Assembly: GCA_947625725.1 (NCBI GenBank)
Contig: CANQPI010000004.1
Location: forward strand, 29,105 to 93,104
Length of the DNA: 64,000 bases
Direction of reading: 5' to 3'
From: an uncultured Clostridia bacterium
GTDB taxonomy: Bacteria > Bacillota > Clostridia > Christensenellales > CAG-314
Positions 48,925-58,513 of the stretch are shown here, one piece after another. The stretch's first letter is position 1; the number at the start of each line of letters is the position of its first letter. The notes under the pieces are model-generated. The model was given only the letters and a program-made list of their open reading frames with translations, ran no database searches and was not told where the DNA came from. Position numbers and translations under genes: made by a program.

Positions 48925-49037
48925 TGAGGTTAAAGAAAGCGAAAGGTTTTTTTGTGAAAGAAAGAACCCACTACGATATGTTTTTTTAACCAAAACCCTC
49001 CTCACGGATAGACGACTTGCGTCGTCTATCTTTTTTT
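48925..49037 (+). ncRNA. Candidate structured small RNA of about 110 nt
   Basis: Strong promoter to terminator GATAGACGAC-TTGC-GTCGTCTATCTTTTTTT (49007-49037); GUGA/UCAC plus GGUUAAA/UUUAACC outer pairing and GGUUUUUU/AAAGAACC inner hairpin. Confidence 0.65.
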
Positions 49038-49102
49038 GTGGGGAAAAGCGCGTTTTTGCAAAAAAATTCTCCCCTTGCGGGGAGAAATCGCTTGGAATCA
49101 AA

Positions 49103-49651
49103 TTACAGCACATGCCACTCGGCAAGCAGCGTATCAACGTCGGTTATCCTTGCGCCGTAGGTGTCCGCAAGATATTTGATGCCGTAGTCGTAGTCCTGTT
49201 GAGTAAAACTGTCCGTGGCGTCTTTGGCGACGATCACGTCGTAACCCAATTGGTATGCGTCAGCCGAGGTGTGGCGTACGCACATGTGCGCGTGCAAACC
49301 GCAAACTATCACCGCGTCTACGCCGAGTTCGCGTAGTAGCAGATCCAAGTCGGTGTGGAAAAACCCGCTGTAACGGCGTTTGGGAACAACGTAGTCGCTG
49401 TCGCACAAACCCAATTCGGGTATGACTTCCGCACCTTTGGTGCCGGCAATGGCGTGATCTCCCCACAGTTTCAATTCGTGGTCTATGCCTTTTAAGTGGG
49501 CGTCGTTGCAAAAGATCACGGGCACGCCCGCCTTACGCGCGCCGCGCAAAAGTTTTGCGGTTTGCGGTACTATGGCAAGTCCTCTGTCGCACTTCAACGC
49601 GCCCGTAACAAAGTCGTTCAGCATATCTACAACAAGAATTGCTTGTTTCAT
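49103..49651 (-). CDS. Isochorismatase-family cysteine hydrolase
   Basis: MKQAILVVDMLNDFVTGAL...VPKRRYSGFFHTDLDLLLRELGVDAVIVCGLHAHMCVRHTSADA. Confidence 0.9.
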   Translation of the reverse strand: MKQAILVVDMLNDFVTGALKCDRGLAIVPQTAKLLRGARKAGVPVIFCNDAHLKGIDHELKLWGDHAIAGTKGAEVIPELGLCDSDYVVPKRRYSGFFHTDLDLLLRELGVDAVIVCGLHAHMCVRHTSADAYQLGYDVIVAKDATDSFTQQDYDYGIKYLADTYGARITDVDTLLAEWHVL

Positions 49652-49841
49652 AACTCTAACCTCGCTTTCCGTTATTTTTTTCATATTATACGCTTATCCG
49701 CGACGATTGTCAACACAGTCCGCGCCTGTGACAAAAACTTGTATTTTGTGCAAGAAAATGGGATACAATGCAATCAAATAGTATTGAAAATACGCGCGTT
49801 GCGTGCTATAATATACAAAAAAATAAAAAAAGGAGTGTACT

Positions 49842-50399
49842 ATGCGTAAAAATTTCGGCAAAAAGACGTGGCTTTTTCCCTGCCCCGTACTGATCATTGC
49901 AACCTACAACAGCGACGGTTCCGCAAACGCCATGAATGCGGCGTGGGGCGGAATTTACGACACCAATCAAATTATGCTCTGTTTGAGCGACGATCACGTC
50001 ACCACTAAAAATATTTTGCGCGACGGCGCATTTACCGTGAGTTTTGCGGACGCGGCGCACGTGACGGAAGCGGACTATGTGGGGATCGTTTCCGGCAACG
50101 ACGTGCCCGACAAATTGGCGCATGCCGGTCTGCACACGGACAAAGCCGCGCGCGTTCACGCTCCGCTTATCACGGAGTTTCCCGTTGCGTTGGAGTGTAA
50201 ACTAAATCACGTAAACGAGGACGGCATTATTGTCGGAGATATAGTCAACGTCAGCGCGGACGAAAGCGTGTTGGATAGCGAGGGCAATCTCGATATCGGC
50301 AAGGCAAACATTATCAGTTACAACTCTGCCGCGCATGACTACCGCGTGTTGGGCGACAAGGTCGGCAACGCTTTCACCGACGGCAAAAAAATCGACTGA
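49842..50399 (+). CDS. Flavin reductase-like FMN-binding protein
   Basis: FPCPVLIIATYNSDGSANAMNAAWGGIYDTNQIMLCLSDDHVTTKNIL. Confidence 0.88.
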   Translation: MRKNFGKKTWLFPCPVLIIATYNSDGSANAMNAAWGGIYDTNQIMLCLSDDHVTTKNILRDGAFTVSFADAAHVTEADYVGIVSGNDVPDKLAHAGLHTDKAARVHAPLITEFPVALECKLNHVNEDGIIVGDIVNVSADESVLDSEGNLDIGKANIISYNSAAHDYRVLGDKVGNAFTDGKKID

Positions 50400-50518
50400 A
50401 TTTGCCCTTTTGACTGCCGACGTTCCAACGAACGACAAACGACAATAATTGTTATATGGGGTAACAAAAAACGGCTTGCACACAAATGCAAGCCATTTTT
50501 TTGTGGCTCTGTGCGACG

Positions 50519-51055
50519 TCAGAATTTTGTTATCAAAGACATTATCAGCGCGGTTATTTCTTCGGGCGATTCGCGCATGCCTGCGGATACCCACTTGGCG
50601 GCAATGCTGTTTATCAAACTCAACTTGCCGTGAATGACGTACATTTCTTTCGTCGAATTGGCAACAAACGTGCTTTCCAACCGAGTTACTTTTTCCGCCA
50701 CGCGCAGTATTATCAATCCGCGGTTACTGTTGGGGCGTTGTTCCATCATTTTGAGCGAAATTCCGAACTCGCTACTCGCCCGTTGAAAGATGCAAACCGT
50801 TTCGAACACAAACTCGCGCCACTTTCGCTCGGTGTTTTGCTCTATGACGGGGCGCACAAAGGAGTAAAAATTGTAAAACATATCGTTTGCAATGTCGTCC
50901 AAAACGTCGTCCGTCGTTTGAAAATTGCGGTAAAAGGACATTCGCGAAACTCCCGCGCTTTCCGTCAACTCGGATACGGATATGCTTGTGAAGTCTTTTT
51001 CCGCAAGCAATTTGAGTAACGCGCGTTTTATCGAATTTTTAACTGTGGTTTTCAT
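50519..51055 (-). CDS. TetR/AcrR-family regulator
   Basis: KRALLKLLAEKDFTSISVSELTESAGVSRMSFYRNFQTTDDVLDDIAND HTH. Confidence 0.88.
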   Translation of the reverse strand: MKTTVKNSIKRALLKLLAEKDFTSISVSELTESAGVSRMSFYRNFQTTDDVLDDIANDMFYNFYSFVRPVIEQNTERKWREFVFETVCIFQRASSEFGISLKMMEQRPNSNRGLIILRVAEKVTRLESTFVANSTKEMYVIHGKLSLINSIAAKWVSAGMRESPEEITALIMSLITKF

Positions 51056-51128
51056 GTGACAAATTCGCCTCCCGTTGTATCATAACTCTATTTTGTTGTT
51101 GACAGCGTTTTGCCGTGGTACTACAATG

Positions 51129-51140
51129 TGTAATGTTACA
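51129..51140. promoter_or_regulatory. Candidate TetR operator palindrome
   Basis: TGTAA-TG-TTACA in the divergent TetR/degV intergenic region. Confidence 0.5.
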
Positions 51141-51208
51141 AATGTATCATTTTGAATATAATAGTAACATACAAAAACAAAGATGTCAACATTGACAAGG
51201 TGCACTAA

Positions 51209-52075
51209 ATGAAAAAAATAGTTATCAGTACCGAATCGACTTGCGATTTGTCCGCGGAGTTGATAGCGCAGTACAATGTAAAGGTCATTCCCTACCGCAT
51301 ACAGATCGGCGACAGAAGTTTTTGCGACGGCGAAATTTCCACGGAAGAATTGTTCGACATCGCCGACAAAAACGACGTTTTGCCCAAAACGTCCGCGATC
51401 AACGAGCAGGAGTTTTTGGACTATTTTACCGATTTGCGCCGCGAGTACGACGCGGTGGTGCATATATCTCTTTCCGGCGGCATAACCACCGCAACGGAAA
51501 ACGCCAAGCGTGCCGCCGCGCAACTCGACAACGTGTACGTGGTAGACAGCCTTTCTCTTTCTACGGGCATGGGTTTGCTTGTGCGTTATGCTCATCAATT
51601 GTCGGAGCAAGGCGTGACCGCGCCTGTGATCGCCGAGTTGTTGACAAAGCGCGCGTCCAAGTTGCAGGTCAGTTTTGTGATAGAGCGGTTGGATTACCTT
51701 TACAAGGGCGGCAGATGCAGCAGTTTGCAGTATCTGGGGGCTAATTTGCTCAAATTGCGCCCGCGTATAGTAATGAAGGACGGCAAAATGTCCGCGGACA
51801 AAAAGTATCTCGGCAGTATGGGCAGAGTGGTATCCAAGTACTGCGACGACGTGTTGGATGAGTTCGGCACGCCCGACCTTGACTGCGTGTTCATCACCTA
51901 CACGACAGCCACGCCCGAAATGATCGCCGCCGCGCGAGAGGCGTGCGCCGAAGCGGGCTTTGTCAACATCTTCGAAACGCATGCCGGCGGAACGATCGCA
52001 AGTCACTGCGGCGCGCACACGCTGGGCATACTGTATTTCAACGACGGCAACAGCGTCGAATCGGCGGAATTTTAG
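51209..52075 (+). CDS. DegV family protein
   Basis: MKKIVISTESTCDLSAELIAQYNVKVIPYRIQIGDRSFCDG...GGTIASHCGAHTLGILYF. Confidence 0.94.
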   Translation: MKKIVISTESTCDLSAELIAQYNVKVIPYRIQIGDRSFCDGEISTEELFDIADKNDVLPKTSAINEQEFLDYFTDLRREYDAVVHISLSGGITTATENAKRAAAQLDNVYVVDSLSLSTGMGLLVRYAHQLSEQGVTAPVIAELLTKRASKLQVSFVIERLDYLYKGGRCSSLQYLGANLLKLRPRIVMKDGKMSADKKYLGSMGRVVSKYCDDVLDEFGTPDLDCVFITYTTATPEMIAAAREACAEAGFVNIFETHAGGTIASHCGAHTLGILYFNDGNSVESAEF

Positions 52076-52148
52076 CCGCAAACGGTTTGCGCCGAGGCGG
52101 GGTTCTTTCGTTCCTCCTTTTTTTAACGTTCTCCCCGCACCTATAACA

Positions 52149-52183
52149 AAAGCGACTCGGGTTTGTCCGAGTCGCTTTTTTGC
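52149..52183 (+). terminator. Rho-independent terminator
   Basis: AAAAGCGACTCGGGTTTGTCCGAGTCGCTTTTTT. Confidence 0.9.
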
Positions 52184-52228
52184 GCGTGTTTGGCAATTAT
52201 GTCGTTCGTGACATGCCGATGGGCAAAG

Positions 52229-53161
52229 TTATTTTTCACAATTGTCGTAGTTTTTTATTTTTGATTTTCGAAACGCAATGACTATCATAAAAACGCCTAT
52301 CAGCGCGGTCAGAGCGCATACAACGCCTCCCGTTGTCGCGTTCATGACGGCGACGTTGACGTAATCGCCCGTTGCGTCAAACTCTCTGAACATTGCTGTC
52401 TGCAAGGCGAGGATAGAAACCATCGCGTCGGCGAGGTTGATGTTTTTTGCCGCTCGCACCGTCATCTCGTTCGAACGCCTTGTCTTGACAAAATTGTAAA
52501 TCGAGGCGGTAATTTTGTAAAAGGCATAGATGGCGTAGACGTAAATGGTAACGCCCTTGTGGACGAAGGAATCGTTTGCTCGTACCATCTGCAAAATGGC
52601 AAAGGAAAGCGCAATGGGGAGCAACAGCAACACACTTCCGCAAATGCCGTATATTCGCGCGTCTTTCAAATAGGTAATGTTTTCCGTTTGTCCCGCCTTG
52701 ACGGCTTTTCTGCGAAAAACATGGTAGACAAGGACCATTCCGCGTAGTACGATCAACAAAATGTAATACGTCGCAAGCGCGCCGAACCAAATCGAGCGCA
52801 TAACAATGGCGACCGAGCCGTTATAGACGGCAAAAGCAATGTTTATCGCAAACGATCCGACGGAAAACAAGATTGTGCGGAAGCCGTATTCGGTGAAAAG
52901 TCTGTTCCAAAACGGCTTGTTCTCCGACCACTTCAACACTCGTTCGTTCCAATCGGGAAATTTCTTGATAACGCCGAAAATGCAGTAGCCGACAGTCACG
53001 CCCATCACGCCGAGCAAGACGTACCCCCATATCACATAGGGGAACAATTTGTCCTGCGTGAGAATGAGCGTTCCTCCCACCGTTGCGCCCATTCCGACAA
53101 CGGCAAGTATGAGCAAAAACCACAGCGGCGGCTTTTTGAAAAATTCGAGAAGTTTCTTCAT
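52229..53161 (-). CDS. Multi-pass membrane protein of unknown function
   Basis: 310 aa, multiple hydrophobic helices; co-directional with and 6 nt downstream of a TetR gene. Confidence 0.75.
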   Translation of the reverse strand: MKKLLEFFKKPPLWFLLILAVVGMGATVGGTLILTQDKLFPYVIWGYVLLGVMGVTVGYCIFGVIKKFPDWNERVLKWSENKPFWNRLFTEYGFRTILFSVGSFAINIAFAVYNGSVAIVMRSIWFGALATYYILLIVLRGMVLVYHVFRRKAVKAGQTENITYLKDARIYGICGSVLLLLPIALSFAILQMVRANDSFVHKGVTIYVYAIYAFYKITASIYNFVKTRRSNEMTVRAAKNINLADAMVSILALQTAMFREFDATGDYVNVAVMNATTGGVVCALTALIGVFMIVIAFRKSKIKNYDNCEK

Positions 53162-53167
53162 TTTCTT

Positions 53168-53761
53168 TTAATTCACAGATACTTTCATCGAGGGGCGCAC
53201 GCAAATGGAAATGACTTCGCAGATGAACATAATATCGTCCTCGCATCCGCGCTTGACCCATTCCATTGTAATGGCGGTCACGCCACTGATAAAGTAGTGG
53301 GACATATATTCCACTACAAGCCTGTCCGTCACGCCGTTTTTCGCATAGATTGGTACAAAAATGTTTTCGATGAGTTGTTTGTCCATTTCTCCGATTTGAA
53401 ACGCGCCCGAATTGTTGTACACTTCATAAAGTCGTCTGTTCTTTTTGATGAACGTCAAATACGGCACGAGGTACTGCGGGGAGATAAAGATAAGTTCGTC
53501 CGCCGACATTTTGGAAATATCGGCAATATTAACGGTAGAGTGGAGCGTTTCGAAAAATTCCGTTACGGCGCGTTCCTGCGTTTCTTTGAGCAAATCGTAC
53601 AAATTTTCGTAGTGCGCGTAAAAGGTGGAACGGTTTACGCCAGCCTCTTGACATATATCAATTATGGAAATATCCGCAAAATCTTTTTGTTCGAGCAGGA
53701 CGACGAGCGCGTCGTCCATTTTTACGGCGGTGTTGTGGAATTTTGCTTCTGACTTGTTCAT
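53168..53761 (-). CDS. TetR/AcrR-family regulator
   Basis: ALVVLLEQKDFADISIIDICQEAGVNRSTFYAHYENLYDLLKETQE HTH. Confidence 0.9.
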   Translation of the reverse strand: MNKSEAKFHNTAVKMDDALVVLLEQKDFADISIIDICQEAGVNRSTFYAHYENLYDLLKETQERAVTEFFETLHSTVNIADISKMSADELIFISPQYLVPYLTFIKKNRRLYEVYNNSGAFQIGEMDKQLIENIFVPIYAKNGVTDRLVVEYMSHYFISGVTAITMEWVKRGCEDDIMFICEVISICVRPSMKVSVN

Positions 53762-53842
53762 AGTTCACTCCTTTTTTCGATTGTAGCATATTCTCCCGCA
53801 AAACACAAACATAAAATCGACTTTGTGCGTTTTTACCTAAAA

Positions 53843-53930
53843 AACTTTTTACAAACCGACACTTTTCGGAATTTATGTTGTGGTGTTTGCCGCTCGCAAG
53901 ATTTATAATCGAGGTATCAAACAAGGAGGC
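53843..53930 (+). promoter_or_regulatory. Duplicated promoter/leader block, copy A
   Basis: aactttttacaaaccgacacttttcggaatttatgttgtggtgtttgccgctcgcaagatttataatcgaggtatcaaacaaggaggcg; matches copy B at 56687-56777. Confidence 0.75.
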
Positions 53931-53933
53931 GAC

Positions 53934-54539
53934 ATGAAAGATGAAGATGAAGCGTTTGTCATAGACGATCTGAACGAATTTCTGTCGGCAAAGACCTACG
54001 CGGAGCAATTAGAGATACTCCTAAAACACTCTCAAAAAAATCAAAAAATCATAGAAATAAGGAGAAAGAAAATGGAAAACTACAATGCGAACTATGCAGT
54101 CAGTCAGGAAGAAATCACCAAACAATTCGAGGAATTTTGCCACACCAAAGGCATCGTCGCAAAATTCAGTGTGGCGTTCGAGCAAATGGGCGAAAACGCC
54201 CGCCGCCAACGCGCGCAGGACAAGGCAAACATCGAAGCCGTGAAAAATTCCGAGGAAAACAAAGAGTTCAAAGAGTTTTTGCACACCAAGGGCTTCAAGG
54301 CGAAATGCCGCCTCGTCATCGAAAATATCAAGCGCGGCGCGGCAAATGCGAACGCGGACACCGCAAGAAAACTCGACGAACTTCACGCAAAGACGCAAGC
54401 GAATATCCGTGCGCACAGCGTAACCCACGGCGCAAAACCCGCCGAATACTCCGCCGATCGGCTTGCCGCCGAGTTCAACACCTTTTTGAAGGAGCGCGGA
54501 CTTGACGAAAAGTACGCCGTCCAGATAGTGGAGGAATGA
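53934..54539 (+). CDS. Small protein with DDLNEFLSAKTYAEQ N-terminal motif and three degenerate FxxFLHTKGFxAK repeats
   Basis: ATG 53934 after the aaggagg box; alternative internal start 54072 with its own RBS aaggag. Repeats at FEEFCHTKGIVAKF, FKEFLHTKGFKAKC, FNTFLKERGLDEKY. Confidence 0.7.
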   Translation: MKDEDEAFVIDDLNEFLSAKTYAEQLEILLKHSQKNQKIIEIRRKKMENYNANYAVSQEEITKQFEEFCHTKGIVAKFSVAFEQMGENARRQRAQDKANIEAVKNSEENKEFKEFLHTKGFKAKCRLVIENIKRGAANANADTARKLDELHAKTQANIRAHSVTHGAKPAEYSADRLAAEFNTFLKERGLDEKYAVQIVEE

Positions 54540-54541
54540 GT

Positions 54542-55099
54542 ATGACCGAACTTGAAAAGGCGCTTTCGGGCGAGCAATTCGACCGCAGGGACAAAGAAGT
54601 TTTTCTTTTTCAAAGCAAAGTCAAGGATATGCTCCATGAGTTTCACTCCCTCAAACCGTCCGATCCCAAACGGACTGAGATCATCAAGGAACTCGTGACG
54701 GGCTATAACCAATACGTCTTTATCGAGGACGGGTTTCGGTGCAGTTTCGGCAAGAATATACGCTTTCACGGAATGGCAATGATCAATTACGATTGCACCC
54801 TCCTCGACACCAATTTTATCGACATCGGGAGTTGCGCTCTGATAGGTCCCGATTGCAAACTTATTTGCACCAACCATTCCATTGACCCCGCCGAGCGGCT
54901 GAAAGGCGTATTCAACGACAAACCCATCAAAATCGGAAACAACGTTTGGCTGGGCGCGAATGTGACCGTTTTGCCGGGCGTAACTATCGGCGACAATGCC
55001 GTGATTGGAGCGGGCTCGGTCGTCACGAAGGATATTCCTGCAAACGTCGTGGCGGTCGGAAATCCCTGCCATGTAGTAAAGGAAATTTCCAAGAAATAA
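54542..55099 (+). CDS. Maltose/galactoside O-acetyltransferase-like (hexapeptide repeat)
   Basis: DCTLLDTNFIDIGSCALIGPDCKLICTNHSIDPAERLKG...IGNNVWLGANVTVLPGVTIGDNAVIGAGSVVTKDIPANVVAVGNPCHVVK. Confidence 0.92.
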   Translation: MTELEKALSGEQFDRRDKEVFLFQSKVKDMLHEFHSLKPSDPKRTEIIKELVTGYNQYVFIEDGFRCSFGKNIRFHGMAMINYDCTLLDTNFIDIGSCALIGPDCKLICTNHSIDPAERLKGVFNDKPIKIGNNVWLGANVTVLPGVTIGDNAVIGAGSVVTKDIPANVVAVGNPCHVVKEISKK

Positions 55100-55105
55100 T
55101 TCAAA

Positions 55106-56683
55106 TTGGGGAATAAGACTTTGAAAAAGACGATCGAAGTCATGGAGAACGGAGTAAAAAAGGAGAGGGTCGTATCCTATATTCCTCTCCGTTATATCTT
55201 GAACATTCTCCTTATATTCTTTGAAATCGCCGCCGTGATCGCGGTACTCAGCCTTATCACGATCTATGTTCCCTACTTTTATTTTGCCGTCGTCGCAACG
55301 CAAGTGGGCGTTGCCGTGAGCATTATCGCACGAAACGATAACCCCGATTATAAACTCCCGTGGTTGTTTTTCGTATTGCTTATCCCAATTATCGGGTTCA
55401 TGCTCTACTTTATGTTTTACAGCCGAAAACTCAACCGCAAACAGCAAAAAAACGTGGAAAGGGCAAAATCGGAAAGGACGGGGAAAGACGATTCGGCAGA
55501 ACTTCTCTCCTTAAAGCAGCGGGACGAACTAGTGTATTCACAAGCGGTTTCTCTCACAAACCTCTCCTCGTCCCACCTGTACTTCGGGGCGGCGATTAAA
55601 TATTTCCACCTCGGCGACGAACTGTTCCCCGCGCTTATCAAAGATTTGAAGAAAGCCGAAAAGTTTATCTTTATGGAATACTTCATTATCGAGGGCGGGC
55701 TGTTTTGGGATTCCATTCTTTATGTCTTGAAAGAAAAGGCAAAGATGGGCGTGGAAGTACGCGTCGTCTACGACGATATAGGGTGCATGATGACTCTCCC
55801 CGGCAACTATTATAAACAACTTACAAAGGCGGGAATAAAATGCGTTCCGTTCTCCAAACTCGGCGGACAGGCGAATAACAAATTTAACAACCGAAGCCAC
55901 CGAAAAATCACCGTCATAGACGGGAACGTGGGCTACACGGGCGGCGTCAACCTTGCAGACGAGTATATCAACCGCATTGTAAAGCACGGACATTGGAAGG
56001 ACGTAGGTATTCGTTTGGAGGGCGAAGCGGTCAACGAACTTACGCGACTGTTCCTTATAGACTACAATCAGAACGTCAAAAATCCGACGGACAATTTTTT
56101 CGACTATTACATAACGTCCGAAACGCAAGCCGAGTGCTACTGCATCCCGTTCGGCGATGGTCCCAAGCCCATTTACGACAGGCAGGTTTCAAAAACTGCG
56201 ATCATGAATTTATTATACGGCGCAAAAAAGTATGTGTATATCACGACTCCCTATCTTATTATCGACAACGAACTGACCGCGGCAATCGAAAATACCGCGC
56301 TCCGCGGCGTGGACGTTCGGATCATTACGCCGCATATTCCCGACAAAAAACTTATCTTTTTGATGACAAGGAGTTACTATCCGCGCCTTATGGAGGCAGG
56401 CGTAAAGATTTTCGAGTATGAGAAGGGCTTTATTCACGCTAAAACCTATTCTGCGGACGGCGAGGCGGCAATCGTCGGTACGGTCAATCTCGACTATCGT
56501 TCGCTCGTCCACCATTTTGAAAACGGTGTTTGGATGTACAAATGTGCGGCAATCGCAGACATGGAAAAGGACTTCCTCTCTACGCAGGAACAGTCAATCG
56601 AATATCACAGCGAAATGTTCAAACAGAACCTTTGGCAGCGTTTTATTCGCGCATTCGTCAAAATCTTCGCCCCGCTTCTATAA
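55106..56683 (+). CDS. cls: Cardiolipin synthase (phospholipase D family)
   Basis: Two HKD motifs (NRSHRKITVIDGNVGYTGGVNLADEY; GFIHAKTYSADGEAAIVGTVNLDYRSL) and N-terminal TM. Exact start uncertain (TTG 55106/55121 or ATG 55142). Confidence 0.9.
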   Translation: MGNKTLKKTIEVMENGVKKERVVSYIPLRYILNILLIFFEIAAVIAVLSLITIYVPYFYFAVVATQVGVAVSIIARNDNPDYKLPWLFFVLLIPIIGFMLYFMFYSRKLNRKQQKNVERAKSERTGKDDSAELLSLKQRDELVYSQAVSLTNLSSSHLYFGAAIKYFHLGDELFPALIKDLKKAEKFIFMEYFIIEGGLFWDSILYVLKEKAKMGVEVRVVYDDIGCMMTLPGNYYKQLTKAGIKCVPFSKLGGQANNKFNNRSHRKITVIDGNVGYTGGVNLADEYINRIVKHGHWKDVGIRLEGEAVNELTRLFLIDYNQNVKNPTDNFFDYYITSETQAECYCIPFGDGPKPIYDRQVSKTAIMNLLYGAKKYVYITTPYLIIDNELTAAIENTALRGVDVRIITPHIPDKKLIFLMTRSYYPRLMEAGVKIFEYEKGFIHAKTYSADGEAAIVGTVNLDYRSLVHHFENGVWMYKCAAIADMEKDFLSTQEQSIEYHSEMFKQNLWQRFIRAFVKIFAPLL

Positions 56684-56686
56684 GGA

Positions 56687-56777
56687 ACTTTTCTTAAACC
56701 AACATTTTTTGGGATTTATGTTGTGGTGATTTTCCCCCGAAAGTTTTATCATTGAAGTATCAAAACAAGGAGGCGGC
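56687..56777 (+). promoter_or_regulatory. Duplicated promoter/leader block, copy B
   Basis: aacttttcttaaaccaacattttttgggatttatgttgtggtgattttcccccgaaagttttatcattgaagtatcaaaacaaggaggcgg. Confidence 0.75.
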
Positions 56778-56778
56778 T

Positions 56779-57678
56779 ATGAACGCAATCGAAATCAGAA
56801 ATTTGACAAAGAGTTTCCGCGGAATGTACGCGCTCGACGGGCTGAATATGACCGTGCCGCAAGGGGCTATCTACGGCTTTATCGGAGAGAACGGCAGCGG
56901 CAAATCGACCACCGAAAAGTGTATCTGCGGACATCTCGTGCCGGACAAGGGCAATATCACGCTGTTCGGAAAACCCTATACCGACGCGGGCGTTAGAGTG
57001 CGAGTGGGCGCGCTAATTGAAAATGCGGGGTGTTTCCCCTCGTCGAGCGTCTACGCCAACCTTATGATGCAGGCGATCAATTTGGGGCTGAAAGACAGGG
57101 CGGGCGAAATTCAGCGTGTATTGAAAATCGTCCGCATGGAAGATAACGCGAAATTGCAATTCAAGAAGTGTTCGCTCGGCATGAAACAGCGTATCGGCAT
57201 TGCAATGGCTTTGCTCGGTGATCCCGCGCTGCTCATTCTCGACGAGCCTATCAACGGCTTGGATACCGACGGTATGCGACTCATGCGTGAGATACTTGTG
57301 GATATTACCAATAACTACGGCTGTACCGTTCTCATTTCCTCGCATATCCTCGGCGAGTTAGAAAAAATCGCCACCCATTACGGCATTATTCGTCAAGGAA
57401 AGATGATAAAGGAGATTGCCGCTTCGCAAATGGACAGCCGTTCGCAAGTGTATATTTCTCTCAAAACGAGCAACTTGCAAGCAACGGCAAATCTTTTGCG
57501 GAACGCCAACTGCAACGTCAAGTTCGAGGAGGGGGTGCTTCGGGTTTACGACGTGAACGACGCGGCAAGGCTCTCGGCTTACCTTATGCAAAACGGCTTT
57601 GCTCCGAGCGTACTCACAAAGCACAAGATCGGGCTGGAAGAATACTATGTTTCTCTGATGAGCGGGGAGGTCGTTTGA
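56779..57678 (+). CDS. ABC transporter ATP-binding protein (BcrA/lantibiotic-protection type), copy 1
   Basis: MNAIEIRNLTKSFRGMYALDGLNMTVPQGAIYGFIGENGSGKSTTEKCICG...CSLGMKQRIGIAMALLGDPALLILDEPINGLD. Confidence 0.93.
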   Translation: MNAIEIRNLTKSFRGMYALDGLNMTVPQGAIYGFIGENGSGKSTTEKCICGHLVPDKGNITLFGKPYTDAGVRVRVGALIENAGCFPSSSVYANLMMQAINLGLKDRAGEIQRVLKIVRMEDNAKLQFKKCSLGMKQRIGIAMALLGDPALLILDEPINGLDTDGMRLMREILVDITNNYGCTVLISSHILGELEKIATHYGIIRQGKMIKEIAASQMDSRSQVYISLKTSNLQATANLLRNANCNVKFEEGVLRVYDVNDAARLSAYLMQNGFAPSVLTKHKIGLEEYYVSLMSGEVV

Positions 57679-57679
57679 T

Positions 57680-58501
57680 ATGGAAAATACAAAAATATTG
57701 CAATTTGAAAAGCCGAGTTTTTTCAAAAGATTGAAAGGAATGTTGGGCGTGGACTTTTACCGTCTGTTTCATACGCCGTTGTTCTACATATTTATCGTCA
57801 TTGCTGCGCTCATTCCCGCGTTGGTATCAATGGGAGCAATGGGCGGCGAGGGCGAAACGGCGGGAATGTTCTCCAACGCTTGGCAGATAATCGCCGCAGA
57901 CAGACCTCTGTATGTGATACACGACATGGGCGAGTACGCCAATATGAACATGGTCTTTATCTTCGGCGGCATAATGGTGTCCATCTTTATCGGGCACGAT
58001 TATCGTAGCGGGTACGTAAAGCAACTGTTTACCACCCACGCCAAGAAAGAGGACTACATGCTCAGCAAAACCCTTGTTTCCGCGTTTTCCATGGTGTGTA
58101 TGTGCGTTACATACCTCATCGGCGGTATGATAGCGGGAGCGGCGACGGGACTTCCGTTCACAATCAATGCGGGCTCTCTCCTTTGCGCGATCCTCGGCAA
58201 AATTATCATGAGTCTGGGTTGGGCAAGCCTGTACACCTTTATCAACGTCATCTTCCGCAGAAAATTCGGCATTTCCATTGCCCTTTGCTTTGTACTCGGC
58301 ACGGGCATACCCGTCATTGGCGCGGCGGCGCTTGTAGGCAACACGCCCGCGCTCAACATCTTCCTTTACGGTTCGTCGGTGTACGCTTGCCTTTCGGCAG
58401 ACTTTCTGTCCGTCCTTGTGTGCCTTGCTTGCTCTCTCGTTTGGGCAATCGTCTACAACGTTCTCGGCTCGGTCATCTTGTACCGTAGGGACGTTTATTA
58501 A
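57680..58501 (+). CDS. ABC-2 type permease, copy 1
   Basis: Six-TM-like permease following the ATPase; FIGHDYRSGYVKQLFTTHAKKEDYMLSKTLV. Confidence 0.88.
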   Translation: MENTKILQFEKPSFFKRLKGMLGVDFYRLFHTPLFYIFIVIAALIPALVSMGAMGGEGETAGMFSNAWQIIAADRPLYVIHDMGEYANMNMVFIFGGIMVSIFIGHDYRSGYVKQLFTTHAKKEDYMLSKTLVSAFSMVCMCVTYLIGGMIAGAATGLPFTINAGSLLCAILGKIIMSLGWASLYTFINVIFRRKFGISIALCFVLGTGIPVIGAAALVGNTPALNIFLYGSSVYACLSADFLSVLVCLACSLVWAIVYNVLGSVILYRRDVY

Positions 58502-58513
58502 GGAGAAACGATT

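Noticed and set aside
48925-49037. 6S RNA identity for the sRNA candidate
   Set aside because: Hairpin-like, but about 110 nt is shorter than typical 6S (about 160-200 nt); no decisive motif by eye.
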